Positions 34,021 to 45,835 are shown, counted from the first letter of the stretch. The stretch: 64,000 nucleotides of DNA from Gnetum montanum (GCA_015680685.1 MNCI01015561.1:1294233-1358232); one strand, 5' to 3'. Translations and numbers: made by a program. The notes: generated by a model from the letters alone, not told the origin.

Positions 34021-34151
34021 AGTCTTATGAGAGAGACACTTTTGTGAATTGTGTGTGACTTATTTGCAATTAGTTTCTTTCTAAAAGATATGTCATTAAT
34101 GCTTTGTTACAGTGATCTTGGATGATATAACTAATCTAGATTACTATCATC

Positions 34152-34171
34152 ATCCCTAGCAACGGTGCTAA
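34152..34171 (-). promoter_or_regulatory. primer binding site of element C
   Basis: Minus strand TTAGCACCGTTGCTAGGGAT immediately follows the 5' LTR. It differs from TTGGCGCCGTTGCCGGGGA, the Athila-type site for tRNA-Asp, only by transitions. Confidence 0.7.
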
Positions 34172-35022
34172 TGATGAGCAGTAAGGTACCCCTACACTCA
34201 ACCATACGAATACGAGTGGGTACGCACAATTCAGTCAAACTCTGTAGATAGACTAGTTGTGGCACCTAGATAGTTACACGTTGATCATAGTTCGCTGTCT
34301 TTCCACCTGGACTAGTAATTGCTTTGTCACATATGGTTTAGTCCAACATGAGGTGTATGATGTGATTCCTAACACCAAGCTACTCTTGAAGACAAAGAAA
34401 AATAATATTGATTTAAGCTAATAAGTAATAGGAAACAAAAGCTAAACTAGCCTAAGTGCGATGAGCATCTGTCCTTAATAATTTGTATGCATCTTGGTCT
34501 TCATGCACTACTTTTGGGATAACCAAGTGCACATTACTTGAAGCATTACTAGATACGCTGCTGGGTTACCAAGTAGTTACACTTAAATGTTCGTGATTAA
34601 GACATACTCATTTCACATTTAATAACAAAAATAGTAAATGACGATAAAAGAAATATTAACTAATAAAACAATAAATAATAATCAACAAGAAAACAATTAA
34701 AGACTAAGTGAATGTTGTAATGATGGAGTAATTATGATCTTTATTGCCAATTGTGTGTGTGTCCAAGTACGTCACACTTGAAAGGGTTCTATACAGTTAC
34801 AAACATCACACTACAAGCATGCACTGGGGAAAGAACTAAAGACTAACTGAAAACTGACAAAAAGACCCTATCCTAAGACTTACCAACTTACTCCATTCAT
34901 GTGCCCCTGAATGCTATATTTATAGGCCCACACAGGAATCATGATATCGTGTATTTGATGTCGTTATCCAGGCTGCGATATTGCATACCCAATATCGAGA
35001 CCTGACAATCCACGATTCATCA
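34172..35022 (-). repeat. 5' LTR of element C (851 bp)
   Basis: Minus strand begins TGATGAATCG and ends GCTCATCA. GATATC/AATATC palindromes are at about 34940-35000, and CCTATAAATATAGC is at 34913-34926. It contains the uninterrupted version of the site where the solo LTR sits in the other LTR. Confidence 0.9.
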
Positions 35023-35027
35023 CCAGC
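35023..35027 (+). repeat. target duplication CCAGC of element C, right
   Basis: Identical to 25032-25036. Confidence 0.85.
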
Positions 35028-36741
35028 CATAAGGACGAACACACCTATGCTCTCCAACTCTCAAGATGAGGCCTCAAATAGGAGCCTCATTGATGCATTA
35101 TAGTGGGGGTCAATTCATAACTACTTCTAGGGTGCCTCATCATCAACTAGTCCATATCCTTATATTAGCACCACTTGCCAATAATTGCTACAAGCATCAT
35201 TGCAAAGACATGTACCAATGCAAACTAGCTTAGGCCAACACATGTCACAAGCACAACATACTTATAGTAAATAACATGACTATAAAAATTCATACTTAAT
35301 AGTCGCCCTCACTTCATGAAGACAATACCACAACATGACATAACAAAATTTTTTACTATAACCATACTTCTAGGAATACACATAATTTCTTAAAAATGAC
35401 CACTAATGTAACCTTCAAAATGAAAAATGCCAAAAGAGAGAAAAAATCCTATGATTAGGAAATATATCAAATATCCAATGGCACTAATTTCACCTCAATT
35501 AGACTCTTGGAAGCAAAGTTATGTGTATTTAATGTTTAATTAATAAAATAATAAATAATAATATTTAATTACAACCAGTGATACTTAAAGCTCCCAAAAT
35601 CTCATGCACAAAAAACATGTCCATAAAATATATTATCTAAATCATGATAGTTTCATCAACATCACCTCTAATATTTTGAAATCTACATTATTTCATACAT
35701 TGCATATTTATTTATAAATAATGTGCAACTAAAACCATAAAATTTTAGGTAATCTACAAAACAATACCTCTAAATTCAATTTTTGAACTATCCATCTCAC
35801 ATGCCCACATATCATGATCATATACACTATTCTAGTACAAAAATATTGGGAAAAAGTAAATACAACCTATGAATTAAAATTGCTAAAGCAAAAAGTCTAA
35901 AATAAGCATAAAATCCTTAGAAATTTGGCAAGATGTGATTTTACTCCAAATAAGTTTTGTACCCATGTAGATATGATTGTAGCAAGTCAAAATCCAAGTT
36001 TAGAGTAAAAAAAATTCCATTTTCTAAGTTAGAAATTTAAGAAAAGTGCTAAAAAGGAAGAACATAGAAGAACAAGGCAGAAAAAACTCAAACTTCATTA
36101 CTGTGTGTACAAAAACAAAATAACTAAAATCTAAATTTTGTCAGTAAGAAATACAGGAGATGGTATTCTATTTTTCTTGTAGTGAAAAAAGAACATAATG
36201 GTTAATAAACCATATATGCATGACATGCACTTTTTATAAAAATGGACTTCCATTCACATGTCACATGCATATGCGAAAGAAGTTCTACTTTTAAATTTTT
36301 TTAACTAACATTTCTATAAGTTTATTTTTTCTTTCTTAATTAATACTTTGCACTTTAACCATACATAATAAATATACATCCACATGCTAAAATCATATTC
36401 AAGTAACACATAGCATAGTGTTACAATTCAAATGCATATATATTGAAGCCACACATAAAGCATAAATATATATAAAATAGTTGCTCTTATACCATAATCC
36501 AATATCCTTGCTAGCCATATCACTTGTCTAACACATCACACAGAGCTAATGTACATAATCATGTTAGTTAAGCATGTAAAGACATCATAATCATAATATA
36601 AAAGCCAAAACATCTTAGCATATAAAGTGAAATGATAATAAACTAGCTTGTCCTTGATAATCCACTGAGACCATACATACAACATATAAATCATAATCAT
36701 ACTACTATACTTAATATCTCTAGAAGGGATGTAACAGTAAG

Positions 36742-39590
36742 GTTTAGTACTACATTCACCATGAGATTAAGGAGCTTAACTCTCAAGTTTGATAGTTATT
36801 AGAAGCATTATAATCACACAATGAAACAACACCAAAGAACAATGTCAAACATGATTTGAGAGTTGAAGCCTATTGGAAATAGTCTCATAGATGAATAGTA
36901 GATACAAGTGGTTATTTGCTTACACCCAAATTCTTGGTAATAAATGCAACTTACCATGATGCACAAGAAGAATGTGAAATTTTTTGATGATATTGCATGT
37001 TATTTGGAACTCGAGAAGGAACATTTGATAGTTGTTAAGATCTTGAGTGTGTATGTTATTGAATCCAATAAAAATTAAAAGAAAAGCCATAATCACAAGT
37101 CCTCTTAGTAAGATCCTTCATCAAAGAAGGCTAAGATGGATTTGAAAAAGAGAGGAAAAAGAGGAGGCATGAAAAACAAGTCTAAGATGGCTTGTTTCAA
37201 CTACGACAAGGACACTTTGCATATGAATGCACTGAGTCTAAGAAGGTATATCCTTATCTTATTTTTTTTCATAGATTCCTTTGTATCATATAGCATTATT
37301 ATTGTTGGAGCTCTCCCTACATGGATTGTAGACTTAAAAGCAATAGACCATGTAGTGAGAGATTAAGTTGACTTTGTCAAGTACCATCAAATTTCAGCTA
37401 GGAGTAAAAAGATATACATGGGGAATACTTCTAACATAGATATAGTAGACATTGGTACATATGAACTTGTCATGTGATAGGTTTGCATTCTATATCTCCA
37501 TGATGTCCTTATGCACTAGAAATTTGACAAAATTTTCTTTTCAGTATTGCTTTATTAAAATTAGGTTTCAATTTCATTTTAAAGATGATTTAGTTACAAT
37601 CCATTTAGAATCACTTTGTTATGGACATGGTTTTGTTAATGGTGGTTTCTTGAAGATTGATATTGAATGCCCCAATAATGAAGATATTTATTTTTTTATT
37701 GCTTACTTCTATTGATAATATTGGTGATAATTCCATTTCATAGCATACTAGGTTAGGTTATATTAGACAAGAAAGAATGATTAGGTTAGTTATAGTAGGC
37801 TTATTAGTGCCACTCACTAAAGTCACCTTACTAACTTGTGAGCACTATCTCGTGGAAAAATCAACTAGAAAATTGTTTAGCAAAGCCATAAGAATTGGTG
37901 TTCTATTACAATTAATCCATTTCAACAAATGTGAACTAATGAATGTTATGATAAGGCACTTTGACTTCTACTTCATCAAATTTAGATATGATTACATATG
38001 TTATAGTCATGTCTTTATGATTTCTTATAAATTTGAGGTAACAAATTTCTTTAGATGAAACATAAACAAAGTTGAGAATCAATTAAATAGAAAGATTAAA
38101 ATCTTGAGAATTGACCATCATCATGAATATCTCTTAGAATAGTTCAAAGAACTATATGATAAAAAAGAAATTATTAAAGTGTTAATAATTTCTAGAACTC
38201 CAAAATAGAAGAATGATGTTACTAAGAGGAGAAACTACATATTTCTAGACATGATAAGGTTAATGATGGATGTAGCTTATATCCTTAATCATGTCTTAAG
38301 TAAATTGGTACTTTCCATCCCATATGAGTTATGGATTGGTAGAAAGCCAAGTCCAGATCATTTGCAACCTTGGGGATTAGCAGCTTATGTACACAATACT
38401 TCTAACAAATAATGGAAGTTAGGATCTAGAGGGAAAATGTGTATCTTTATAAGGTACCCAGATCACTCTAAGAAATATATGTTCATTGAAGAAATACCAA
38501 AAGGAAGTGTGACTAAGATAGAGTCAAGAGATGTTGAGTTTTCTGAGGATTTTCTTAATCAATGAGAAATAGATAAAGATTTTGCCTTTTATGAAGTAGA
38601 GGATCTTAATTTTGGCACTACTATTAAGATAATAGAAAATGAGGAAGTGTTTTCTCAACTTCTTAGGGATAGCGAAAGAAAATTACCCATCAATAGATTA
38701 TCTTCAAAAAATGAAACCTTTCAAGGATCCTAGTTACATAATAGCACTTGCATAAACATTCCTTATCATTATGTGATTGAAGAGAAATTACTTATGATGG
38801 ATGTGCATGATGATGAGTCATGTATATACGATGATGCTCTTTCATCATTTGCTAGTAAGGAATAGATGAATGCTATGATAGAAGAGATGGAGTCTATGAT
38901 GTCCAATCATGTTTGGGACTTGGTTGATCTTCCACCTAGGTGCAAGGTCATTAAAAATAAATGGGTCTTCAAATTAAGGGCAAGGCAAATGGTTCCATCA
39001 AAAAAATATAAGGCATGTTTGTAGCAAAGGGGTTTATCCAATAGGAGGGTATAAATTATGAAGAAAGCTTCTCATTAATAGTAAGATTTGCTTTTATTCA
39101 TGTTATTTTGGCTATAGTTGCATATCTTGATTTAGAACTTTACCAAATGGATTTTAAGACTACATTTCTCTCTAGAGAACTTGATGGGAAAATTTATACA
39201 AGGTAACCTCATGGGTTCATAGTAAAAGAATAAGAGTGAAAAGTTTTCAAACTCTAATTATCTATTTATAGATTAAATGGTACTTTAGCTTCCATTGAGC
39301 CATCACCACTAATGGGTTTACAATGATTGAAGAAGATTGCGATGTGTATGTCAAGAGATCTAATAAAAGTTTTATTAGTTTTTCCTTGTATATGGATGAT
39401 TACTAGTGAGTAATGCCAAAGAGATGGTTATCACCCTAAAAAGATTGTCCTTAAACTTTAAAATGAAGGACATAGGTGAAGCAAATTTTATGCTTAACCA
39501 TGTAAACATTTCTCGGCCCATAAGGTTTTTACAAAATTTTATACTTTCACTTTGACAATGTGAATGATTGATCATCATTGAGTCATCCAT
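36742..39590 (+). pseudogene. Copia gag-pol remainder: gag, zinc knuckle, protease, integrase, RT
   Basis: The gag middle resumes at once (LRSLTLKFDSY and NHTMKQHQRTMSNMI near 36766-36850, DDIACYLELEKEHL near 36983-37030). A CCHC knuckle, one Cys changed and one frameshift inside, is at 37190-37235 (CFNYDK then HFAYECTESKK). The protease has WIVDLKAIDHVVRD near 37322-37365, where WIVDSGATDHV is usual, so the catalytic SG is lost. Integrase parts reach 38520 with SIPYELWIGRKPSPDHLQPW. RT begins NHVWDLVDLPP near 38908 and retains LYMDD near 39390. Many stops are present. The frame ends near 39560-39590 at a junction with element E. Confidence 0.8.
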
Positions 39591-41255
39591 GACCTTGAAA
39601 AATAATTGTTAGCCCACCATTGGTCAAGTTCTTCCACTACCTTTATCGGATGATTCTCGACATGCTCAAGAATTTGTAAAAATAATGTCACTGAGGCATT
39701 TTAGGTTGTCTTTTCCCTTTCCATCTTTATTAGGATATTATTGGCTATTATTTGGCTTACTTGTTTAGTTCTAAACTACTCTAGTTGGTCTAGCACAATA
39801 TGTCATGCAAGGTCTTGCTTTTTTGCTCTTAATGTAGCTAATTCTATTTGTAACCTCTACAACATTTTTTACATGTTTTGCCCTAGTTTTTTACCATCAC
39901 TAGCTTATCCTTGGTCAAAATTAATTTGAACTACATTGTAGTGATATCATTGAGGATATAAAAAAGTTTTTTCATTACTTATCCTATCTACAATAGCCGA
40001 TTTAAGATATCTTCATACTCTTGTAGGGCCATGGAGGTTCTAGCTATAGTTTCAACTCAGGCTCCTTCTCCTATTTCAAGCATAACCTAAAAGAATGTAG
40101 CATTCCCAAATATTTGGCATTTCTAATCTTCATCTTCTCTTACTTGTAATGAGACTTGAACACTAGTGGGTCTTGTTCATAGGTCTATTTGAATTGTCCC
40201 TTACTTTGTACATGCTAGAAACCTTTCTATTCCCCTAGCTTATGATTTCAGCTGTTTGTTGTAAATGGCTCATGGTGGATTTGTAGTCCTACTATGCTGG
40301 TGGAGCACTTGATCCTAGTCTGTCACTAGCTAGTGTTGACCCACTAGGTCTTACTTGCTCTTGTCCCATAGTTGGAACATTTCCTATTGGCATAGATCCT
40401 AAAGCTTTCTCAATTCTTGCTAGTTTTTTTAGTTTATCTTTCTTGTAAGGCACTAGCTTTGAGATCTCAACATAGGATGGATTCTAGGCTTTGCAAAGAA
40501 CATCATTAGTATATCCCAGAATTCTTACTTACTTGCATAGTATTTTTATGAGACAAGGGAATGGTAATGTGAGTTTTCCTTCCTTCTTTTCCTCAAATCT
40601 CCTTTGGATTTCCAAAAATAGTAGATGAGCCAAATTCACTTGAAATTTCCCGATGAGGATGATGCTTCCTCTTGCAGCATAGGTGGAAATTCTATTTAGT
40701 CTCTTGGTGGGAAAAATGTGATAGGTTTCAATCTTGAAGTAGATCCTTTATTCCATGGACAATCCACTATTTTCTTTATCTATTGTTCCATGAACCCTAT
40801 GTAGCCACAACTTCTTTGCATTAGTGTTAAACCTTGTAAATATTGATGTAATGTTGGTTCCAACATTAGGAAGATTTAGTGCCTTGGCTATTGCCTCTAC
40901 TAACTAGGGCACTAAGATTTCTTTAATTTTAATGGTGGCATCATCCTTCTTATTTTTCCAGAATTAATAAAGTTTTCCTAGGTATCATTCACCATTACAT
41001 GAGAGCATGGACTAAAGAGGAGAGGCTTAGAGTTGATCTCAAACATTAGTAGGTGCAAAATCTATGAATGATCCAAAATTGAGTTCCACAATGATTGTGG
41101 ACATGATGGACTTTTCTTGGATAGCCTGGAGACACTTGTTTGATAGTGTGAGGCATTGTACCTACTTTTGAGTAGGTGATGCTTTAGATTCAAATTTTGT
41201 GAATTGCTCCATTGTAGGTGTAGGTTGATGAATATTGAATAACTGAGCCTCTTTC

Positions 41256-42107
41256 TTATCAACCACCATTTTGTGTTGGCCTTGACGTCGGGTACACGAC
41301 GTCATGTACATGACATTGGGGCCTTGGTTCAATGTCGCATGTCTGACATCAAGGTGTATACCCCAAGTCTATAAATACCACACCTAGGCTCTAGTTTTGA
41401 ACAATCTTTGATAGTCAATTTTGAGTCATTCTTAGTCAGAGTAGAAAAGCTTTTATTGTTTATTTTCCTTGGAGTTAGAATATTTTCTAAGTGCCTATAG
41501 AAGGAGTCTAAGTGTGTACGATTCTTTATTCGAGCACTAATGTACCTAACATCAATAGTGTGATGGGAATAAAATGAACTCTTTTGACAATCCTTGCAGC
41601 ACTAAGAATAGCTTAATATTTTATTTAATGCATTTTACTTTCTCGCTCTTTATTTTAATGCATTTGAATTAAGCAATTTATTTCTAGTAGTTAATGAACA
41701 TGAGCACGACCATTTCAAGAATTCATATAGTGCTTAGTAACCTAGCAATGCTTAACATTTGGTAGTCAACAGTGTTATATGTGTTCAGAAAAGTGGGGCA
41801 ATTACTTATGTTAGGCTAGTTAGGCAATAGACATTAGTTTTCAATCTACTTTACCCTTATTCTTGTTGTAGGCAACTACATCCATAAAATATAAAACAAC
41901 AAAAATTCATATACCTCAATTACACTTAAACCATACCCTTGAGCTTCACAAGTGTAGTTGGAAAGACAACGAATGTTCACAACATCATTTCACTTCCTAG
42001 AGAAACTAGTGTATGAGATAACTATAGGTCCATGGAATTCGACCGAATTGCATGTAACGTCTTAGTGATTCGTATGGTTAGGTGTAGGGGTACCTCGCTG
42101 CTCATCA
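41256..42107 (+). repeat. 5' LTR of element D
   Basis: Begins TTATCAACC (one base off the TGATCAACC of its partner) and ends CTGCTCATCA. U3 holds ACGACGTCATGT and other GACGTC/TGACATC phrases, then TATAAATA near 41370. GGAATAAAATG near 41567 is a likely poly(A) signal. Confidence 0.85.
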
Positions 42108-42126
42108 TTGGCACCATTGCTGAAGA
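42108..42126 (+). promoter_or_regulatory. primer binding site of element D
   Basis: TTGGCACCATTGCTGAAGA is adjacent to the LTR. It is one of the best preserved tRNA-Asp-type sites in the window. Confidence 0.78.
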
Positions 42127-42169
42127 CCTTTTTGTTGCTCCATATTTTGGATCTCCTCCTTCTTTCAAC

Positions 42170-42190
42170 TTAGTTGTGGGGGAGATGGCC
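42170..42190 (+). promoter_or_regulatory. internal polypurine-like motif of element D
   Basis: AACTTAGTTGTGGGGGAGAT lies only 60 bp after the PBS, because gag and pol are missing in between. It is the same motif as at 2379 and 29980. Confidence 0.45.
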
Positions 42191-42803
42191 AACCATGCTA
42201 ATTATTTAAGTGGCTCCTTAGTTTTTAAATTTTTTTTACAAATTTTTGTTTTACATATTCTTTATTTTACATCTTTTTGTTTTTATGTTATTAATCTTTT
42301 CTAATTTTTGTTTTACACCATCGTTAGTACATTTTCTATTTCTAGAATATTTTATACTTTCTTTTATATTTTCTTTTATTTTGGTATCATTTTCTAAATT
42401 TTTGTTAATAAGTGCCAAGTACCTTGGTAATGCGTTACTTGATGGTGGCATGTACTATTATTTTTATTTGATTGTTGGTGTCTAGTTTTTAGCTTTGAAT
42501 TTTGTTACGAATAATTAAGACATGGTTTCTTTTCATGTAACAGGCAATGAGTCCATAACATCTGCCCATCCACACACTCTATGATTTTCCTTGTTTTGGA
42601 AATGTGCAATCCCTTCTTTATTAATAAAACTTTAATAAATTTGTAACTTTGGTAGTTTCTGGAATTGGGAAAGATTCAACGGTTTGAATAGGATGTGGTT
42701 TCAAAGGGATTCGGTATTCTTTGTATTTTTCTATTTGCCTGGGTGCATGTGTGTTTCCATGAATTTCTTATCATTCCATGCCAATCAATAAAAGAAGTTA
42801 AAT

Positions 42804-43055
42804 AAGTCCTTGCATGGTGTGGTTCTCATTAGAGAAAACAATGATGAGAATTCAAAGCACACCCCTTAGAAAAAATAAATGCATGTGTCCTTGCATGGTG
42901 TGGTTCTCATTAGAGGAAAAAAAAAACAAAAAAAGATGAGGATTCAAAGCATACCCCTTGGACAAAATAAATGCATGTGTCTTTGAATGGTGTGGTTCCC
43001 ATTTCAAGAAAAAAAAATAATGGAAATTCAAAGCATACCCCTTAGACAAAATAAA
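42804..43055 (+). repeat. spacer minisatellite, three units
   Basis: Three tandem units of about 77-92 bp, with the frame CTTGCATGGTGTGGTTC, an A-rich run, ATTCAAAGC(A/G)(C/T)ACCCCTT and AAAATAAA. Homologous to 2980-3198 in element A. Confidence 0.85.
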
Positions 43056-44187
43056 CGGGCTACAAGAACTAGTTATGGGACTTGTTTCCTCTAACTAAGG
43101 CCCTTTCTCACTTCCTACTTCTTCTCTAATTTGAAACGATGGTTATTCTGTGGGAGCACTCTTGTGTCTCAAGGGATGGACTAGTCTTAGCATGCTGATG
43201 CAAAGTCATTGAACATGGTTGGTTTTAGTTTGGACTAAGGATGCATCCTATCAAGACATTAAACCACAAAATCCACAAGGGACTTCTTGTGACTATAATT
43301 AGGAACTCCATTCCACACACACTCTCTCATCCATCTATGCTTTCCATGTTCCACCCCATTGCTAGTTTCATGTTTTGGTTCGATGTCCTAGTTTGATGTA
43401 TCGAAATTCTTAGTTAGTTTATTTTGGGTTTTTGTACCTTGTAACCATCAATCATCCATGGATCCCATGGACTCTTTGGTTTGAATTTATGCAAGGGCAT
43501 AAAAGGGCTATGCTTGCTTTGGGGAGGACCCACTTGCATATCTTCTGGTTAGGTTAGTTAAGTGATTTACCCTTAAACACTCTTACAATCAAATATTTTT
43601 GTTTACCGCATCAATGACATCCAATTGTACACATATTCACAAAATTTTTCAATGAATTCTTCTTTTTATTGTTGTGAATTCTTATACCCTCTTCAAATAT
43701 TTCCTTGTATTGAACTTTTTCAAATTTAATGGACTGCTTAATTTAATTAGTCCTTGTATTGAACCTAGCCGAGTGTAACCACCAATGAGACAAGGCATTT
43801 AACAATTATTTATTACACATTGTATACTAATTCATGATTCTATTGTGATTGCAGTGGGAAGCATGGATTGGAAGCGAGACTATCATCACCAAAGATGATG
43901 CAGCAATACCACACAATGAGGATCATTCATGCTCATTGGATCTCTTCTCTCTCTCTCATTCTTTTGCTGCCAAGAGGTGTTGGATGTTAATATTCTCCAG
44001 GGTGCTCACTCCTCTTCTCATGAACATCCAATGTTGTAAAAATTGTAACTTCATACACTTGGGCACTTAGAGTTTTTTTGTTTTATCTGAGTCAATTTGT
44101 AATGTCAATTAATAATCCCATACCTACCCAATATATGTTGTGATGAACTTGTTTCTCCTCTTCTTCACTCGAGGAAAAGTTTTCATT
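43056..44187 (+). other. remaining interior of element D
   Basis: 43056-43570 matches A's spacer, including GGGGAGGACCCACTTG near 43531. From about 43570 to 44040 the sequence matches no other part of the window, and a short open frame (43849-44070) has no recognised motif. 44045-44187 is the family 3' untranslated segment. Confidence 0.5.
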
Positions 44188-44201
44188 TAGTCATGGGGAT
44201 A
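44188..44201 (+). promoter_or_regulatory. polypurine tract of element D
   Basis: TAGTCATGGGGATA abuts the LTR start TGATCAACC. Confidence 0.75.
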
Positions 44202-45067
44202 TGATCAACCACCATTTTTGTTGGCCTTGATGTTTTGTACACGAAGTCAGAGCCATGACATCACATATGCAACGTCAAGGCCTTGGTTTGATGTCACATG
44301 TCTGACATCGGGGTATATACCCCAGGTCTATAAATACCATGCCTAGGCTCCAGTTTTGAATAATTTTTGATAGTCAGTTTTGAGTCATTCTTAGTCATAG
44401 TAGCAAAGCATTTACCATTTATTTTTCTCAAAGTTAGAATATTTCCTGAGTGCCCATAGAAGGAGTCTAAGTGTGTATGGTTCTTTGTTCAAGCAATGAT
44501 GTGCTTGAGCACAACAGTGTGATGGGAATAAAATGAACTCTTTTGACAATCCTTGCAGCATTAAGAATAGCTTAATATTTCCTTTAATGCATTTTACTTT
44601 CTCACTCTTTATTTTAATGCATTTGAATTAAGCAATTTATTTATAGTAGTTAATGAACACGAGCACGGCCATGTTGAGCATTCATATAGTACTTGGTCAC
44701 CCAGCAACACTTAACGTTTGATAGCTAGTAGTGCTATATGTGTTCATGAAAGTGGGATGATTACTTGTGTTAGGCTAGCTAGGCAATAGACATTAGTTTT
44801 GAATCTACTCTATCCTTATTCTTGTTGTAGGCGATTACATCCATAAAATATAACATGACAAAAATTTATATACCTCAATTACACTTAAAACCATACCCTT
44901 GAGCCTCACAAGTGTAGTTGGGAAGACAAAGAATGTTCTCAATGTCATTTCACTTCCTAGAGAAACTAGTGTACGAGATAACTATAGGTCCATGGAATTC
45001 GATTAGATTGCATGTAACACCTTAGTGATTCGTATGGTTGGGCGTAGGGCTACCTTGCCACTCATCA
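44202..45067 (+). repeat. 3' LTR of element D
   Basis: Begins TGATCAACC and ends GCCACTCATCA. TATAAATA is near 44329. Compared with the 5' LTR its palindrome region is rearranged (about 44240-44310), with an additional ACATCACATATGCAACGTC phrase, while R/U5 is nearly colinear. Confidence 0.87.
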
Positions 45068-45580
45068 CTTTTGTTCTAAGAGGCCTTCAACTGTAGGTCT
45101 TTTAAGAGTCATTTGCAATCATAAAAGATCCATTTAAGATCATGCAAGGATCTTAAATAAGTTTCTAATGGTTCATAATTATCTCTTAGGTTCTTGGATT
45201 CAATTAAAATTTATCCTTATTCTTAATTTTTAGCTTTTATTAGGATTGTAGAGTTAGAAAAGGTTTGAAAAGAAACCCTTAATTATTGTATTTTCTAATG
45301 CATTATGAATAAGATAGTTCCTTATGACCTCTCATAATTGTTATATTCTTGTTTAATAAGTATGTATTATGAACAAGTTATTTCCTTATGACCCCTAACA
45401 ATTGTTATATTCTTATTTAATATGTATTGGAATGGTTAATTGGGAAGGATAGTTAAGTTTTATTAGCTTTTATTTGAGTATTTTAGTTAAAATATGATTA
45501 ATTATTATTGTTCTTACCCTTAATGTCTTCTTCAAAGAATTAAAAAATTTTGGTTCAAATCACACTAATATGTGTAGTAT

Positions 45581-45600
45581 TCTTCCCCACGACTAAGTTG
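45581..45600 (-). promoter_or_regulatory. internal polypurine-like motif of element E
   Basis: Minus strand CAACTTAGTCGTGGGGAAGA lies between cassette and aORF, as in A and C. Confidence 0.45.
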
Positions 45601-45756
45601 ATTACTCCATGATCTGGAGGATTTAAGAATCATGTAAATCAGAGCTAAAGTGAGGACATTATGAAGCTTGTAACTTTGATTGCCAAAGGGTTAGAAAAAT
45701 AGCATAAATCCCTATTCATCAAATGAGAAGAATGAAAAATTTCTAACTCTTCATGC

Positions 45757-45835
45757 ATATATATAGGTTTTTTTTTGTAGTGGTGACATTGTAGATGCAA
45801 CATTGTAGTGGTTGATACATCATAGCTATGATATT
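45757..45835 (-). promoter_or_regulatory. palindrome cassette and TATA box, element E
   Basis: Minus strand ATCATAGCTATGAT (perfect palindrome near 45819-45832), then TACAATGTTGCATC and TACAATGTCACC phrases, then CTATATATATGC (45767-45756). E's own LTR is not in the window, so the match to U3 cannot be tested here. Confidence 0.45.

Larger units (their letters stand above)
25037..35022 (-). mobile_element. Athila-like element C: two LTRs, gag and aORF, no pol
   Basis: Reverse element with both LTRs, PBS, PPT and 5-bp CCAGC duplications. On the minus strand the order is 5' LTR (35022-34172), PBS, gag, T-rich spacer, palindrome/TATA cassette, aORF, PPT, 3' LTR (26703-25037). Protease, RT, RNase H and integrase are absent: the gag C-terminus (near 31690) runs straight into spacer. 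It would have depended on pol from relatives. A forward solo LTR (25221-26017) is nested in its 3' LTR. Confidence 0.85.
24018..36736. mobile_element. TGTAACA...TGTAACA insertion, probably a solo LTR, split by element C
   Basis: Starts TGTAACAGCCC and ends GGGATGTAACA, with exact GTAAG duplications at 24013-24017 and 36737-36741. Removing element C (25037-35022 plus one CCAGC copy) leaves about 2.7 kb with no protein motif. The ends recall LTRs of chromovirus-type gypsy elements (TGTAACxGCCC...). A solo LTR is the simplest reading, but a non-autonomous element with TG/CA ends is not excluded. Orientation is undetermined. Confidence 0.7.
23709..39590 (+). mobile_element. decayed Ty1/Copia element, split by a nested insertion
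   Basis: The gag N-terminus (23709-24012) continues at 36742 after a 12.7-kb insertion with GTAAG on both sides. The following gag, zinc knuckle, protease, integrase and RT are recognisable to about 39560. The right end is lost at a junction with element E near 39590. Neither LTR is identified. Confidence 0.8.
41256..45067 (+). mobile_element. small non-autonomous Athila-like element D
   Basis: 3.8 kb, forward, with two LTRs (41256-42107 and 44202-45067), PBS, PPT and a near-match 5-bp duplication (CTTTC/CTTTT). The 2.1-kb interior holds the T-rich repeat, the minisatellite and spacer sequence like A's 2330-3720, then unrelated DNA and the 3' untranslated part. It has no gag, pol, cassette or aORF. 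It would need all proteins in trans, comparable to LARD-type derivatives. Confidence 0.85.
39590..45112 (-). pseudogene. additional ORF of element E, split by element D
   Basis: Begins at a minus-strand ATG at 45112-45110 (reading MTLKRP) and runs to the D insertion at 45067. It resumes at 41255 and continues to about 39590. It shares with C's aORF the phrases EAQLFNIHQP near 41215-41250, ELNFGSFIDFAP near 41045-41085 and LPNVGTN near 40855-40880. The coiled-coil and C-terminal parts are missing at the left truncation. Element D is flanked by CTTTC (41251-41255) and CTTTT (45068-45072). Confidence 0.62.
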
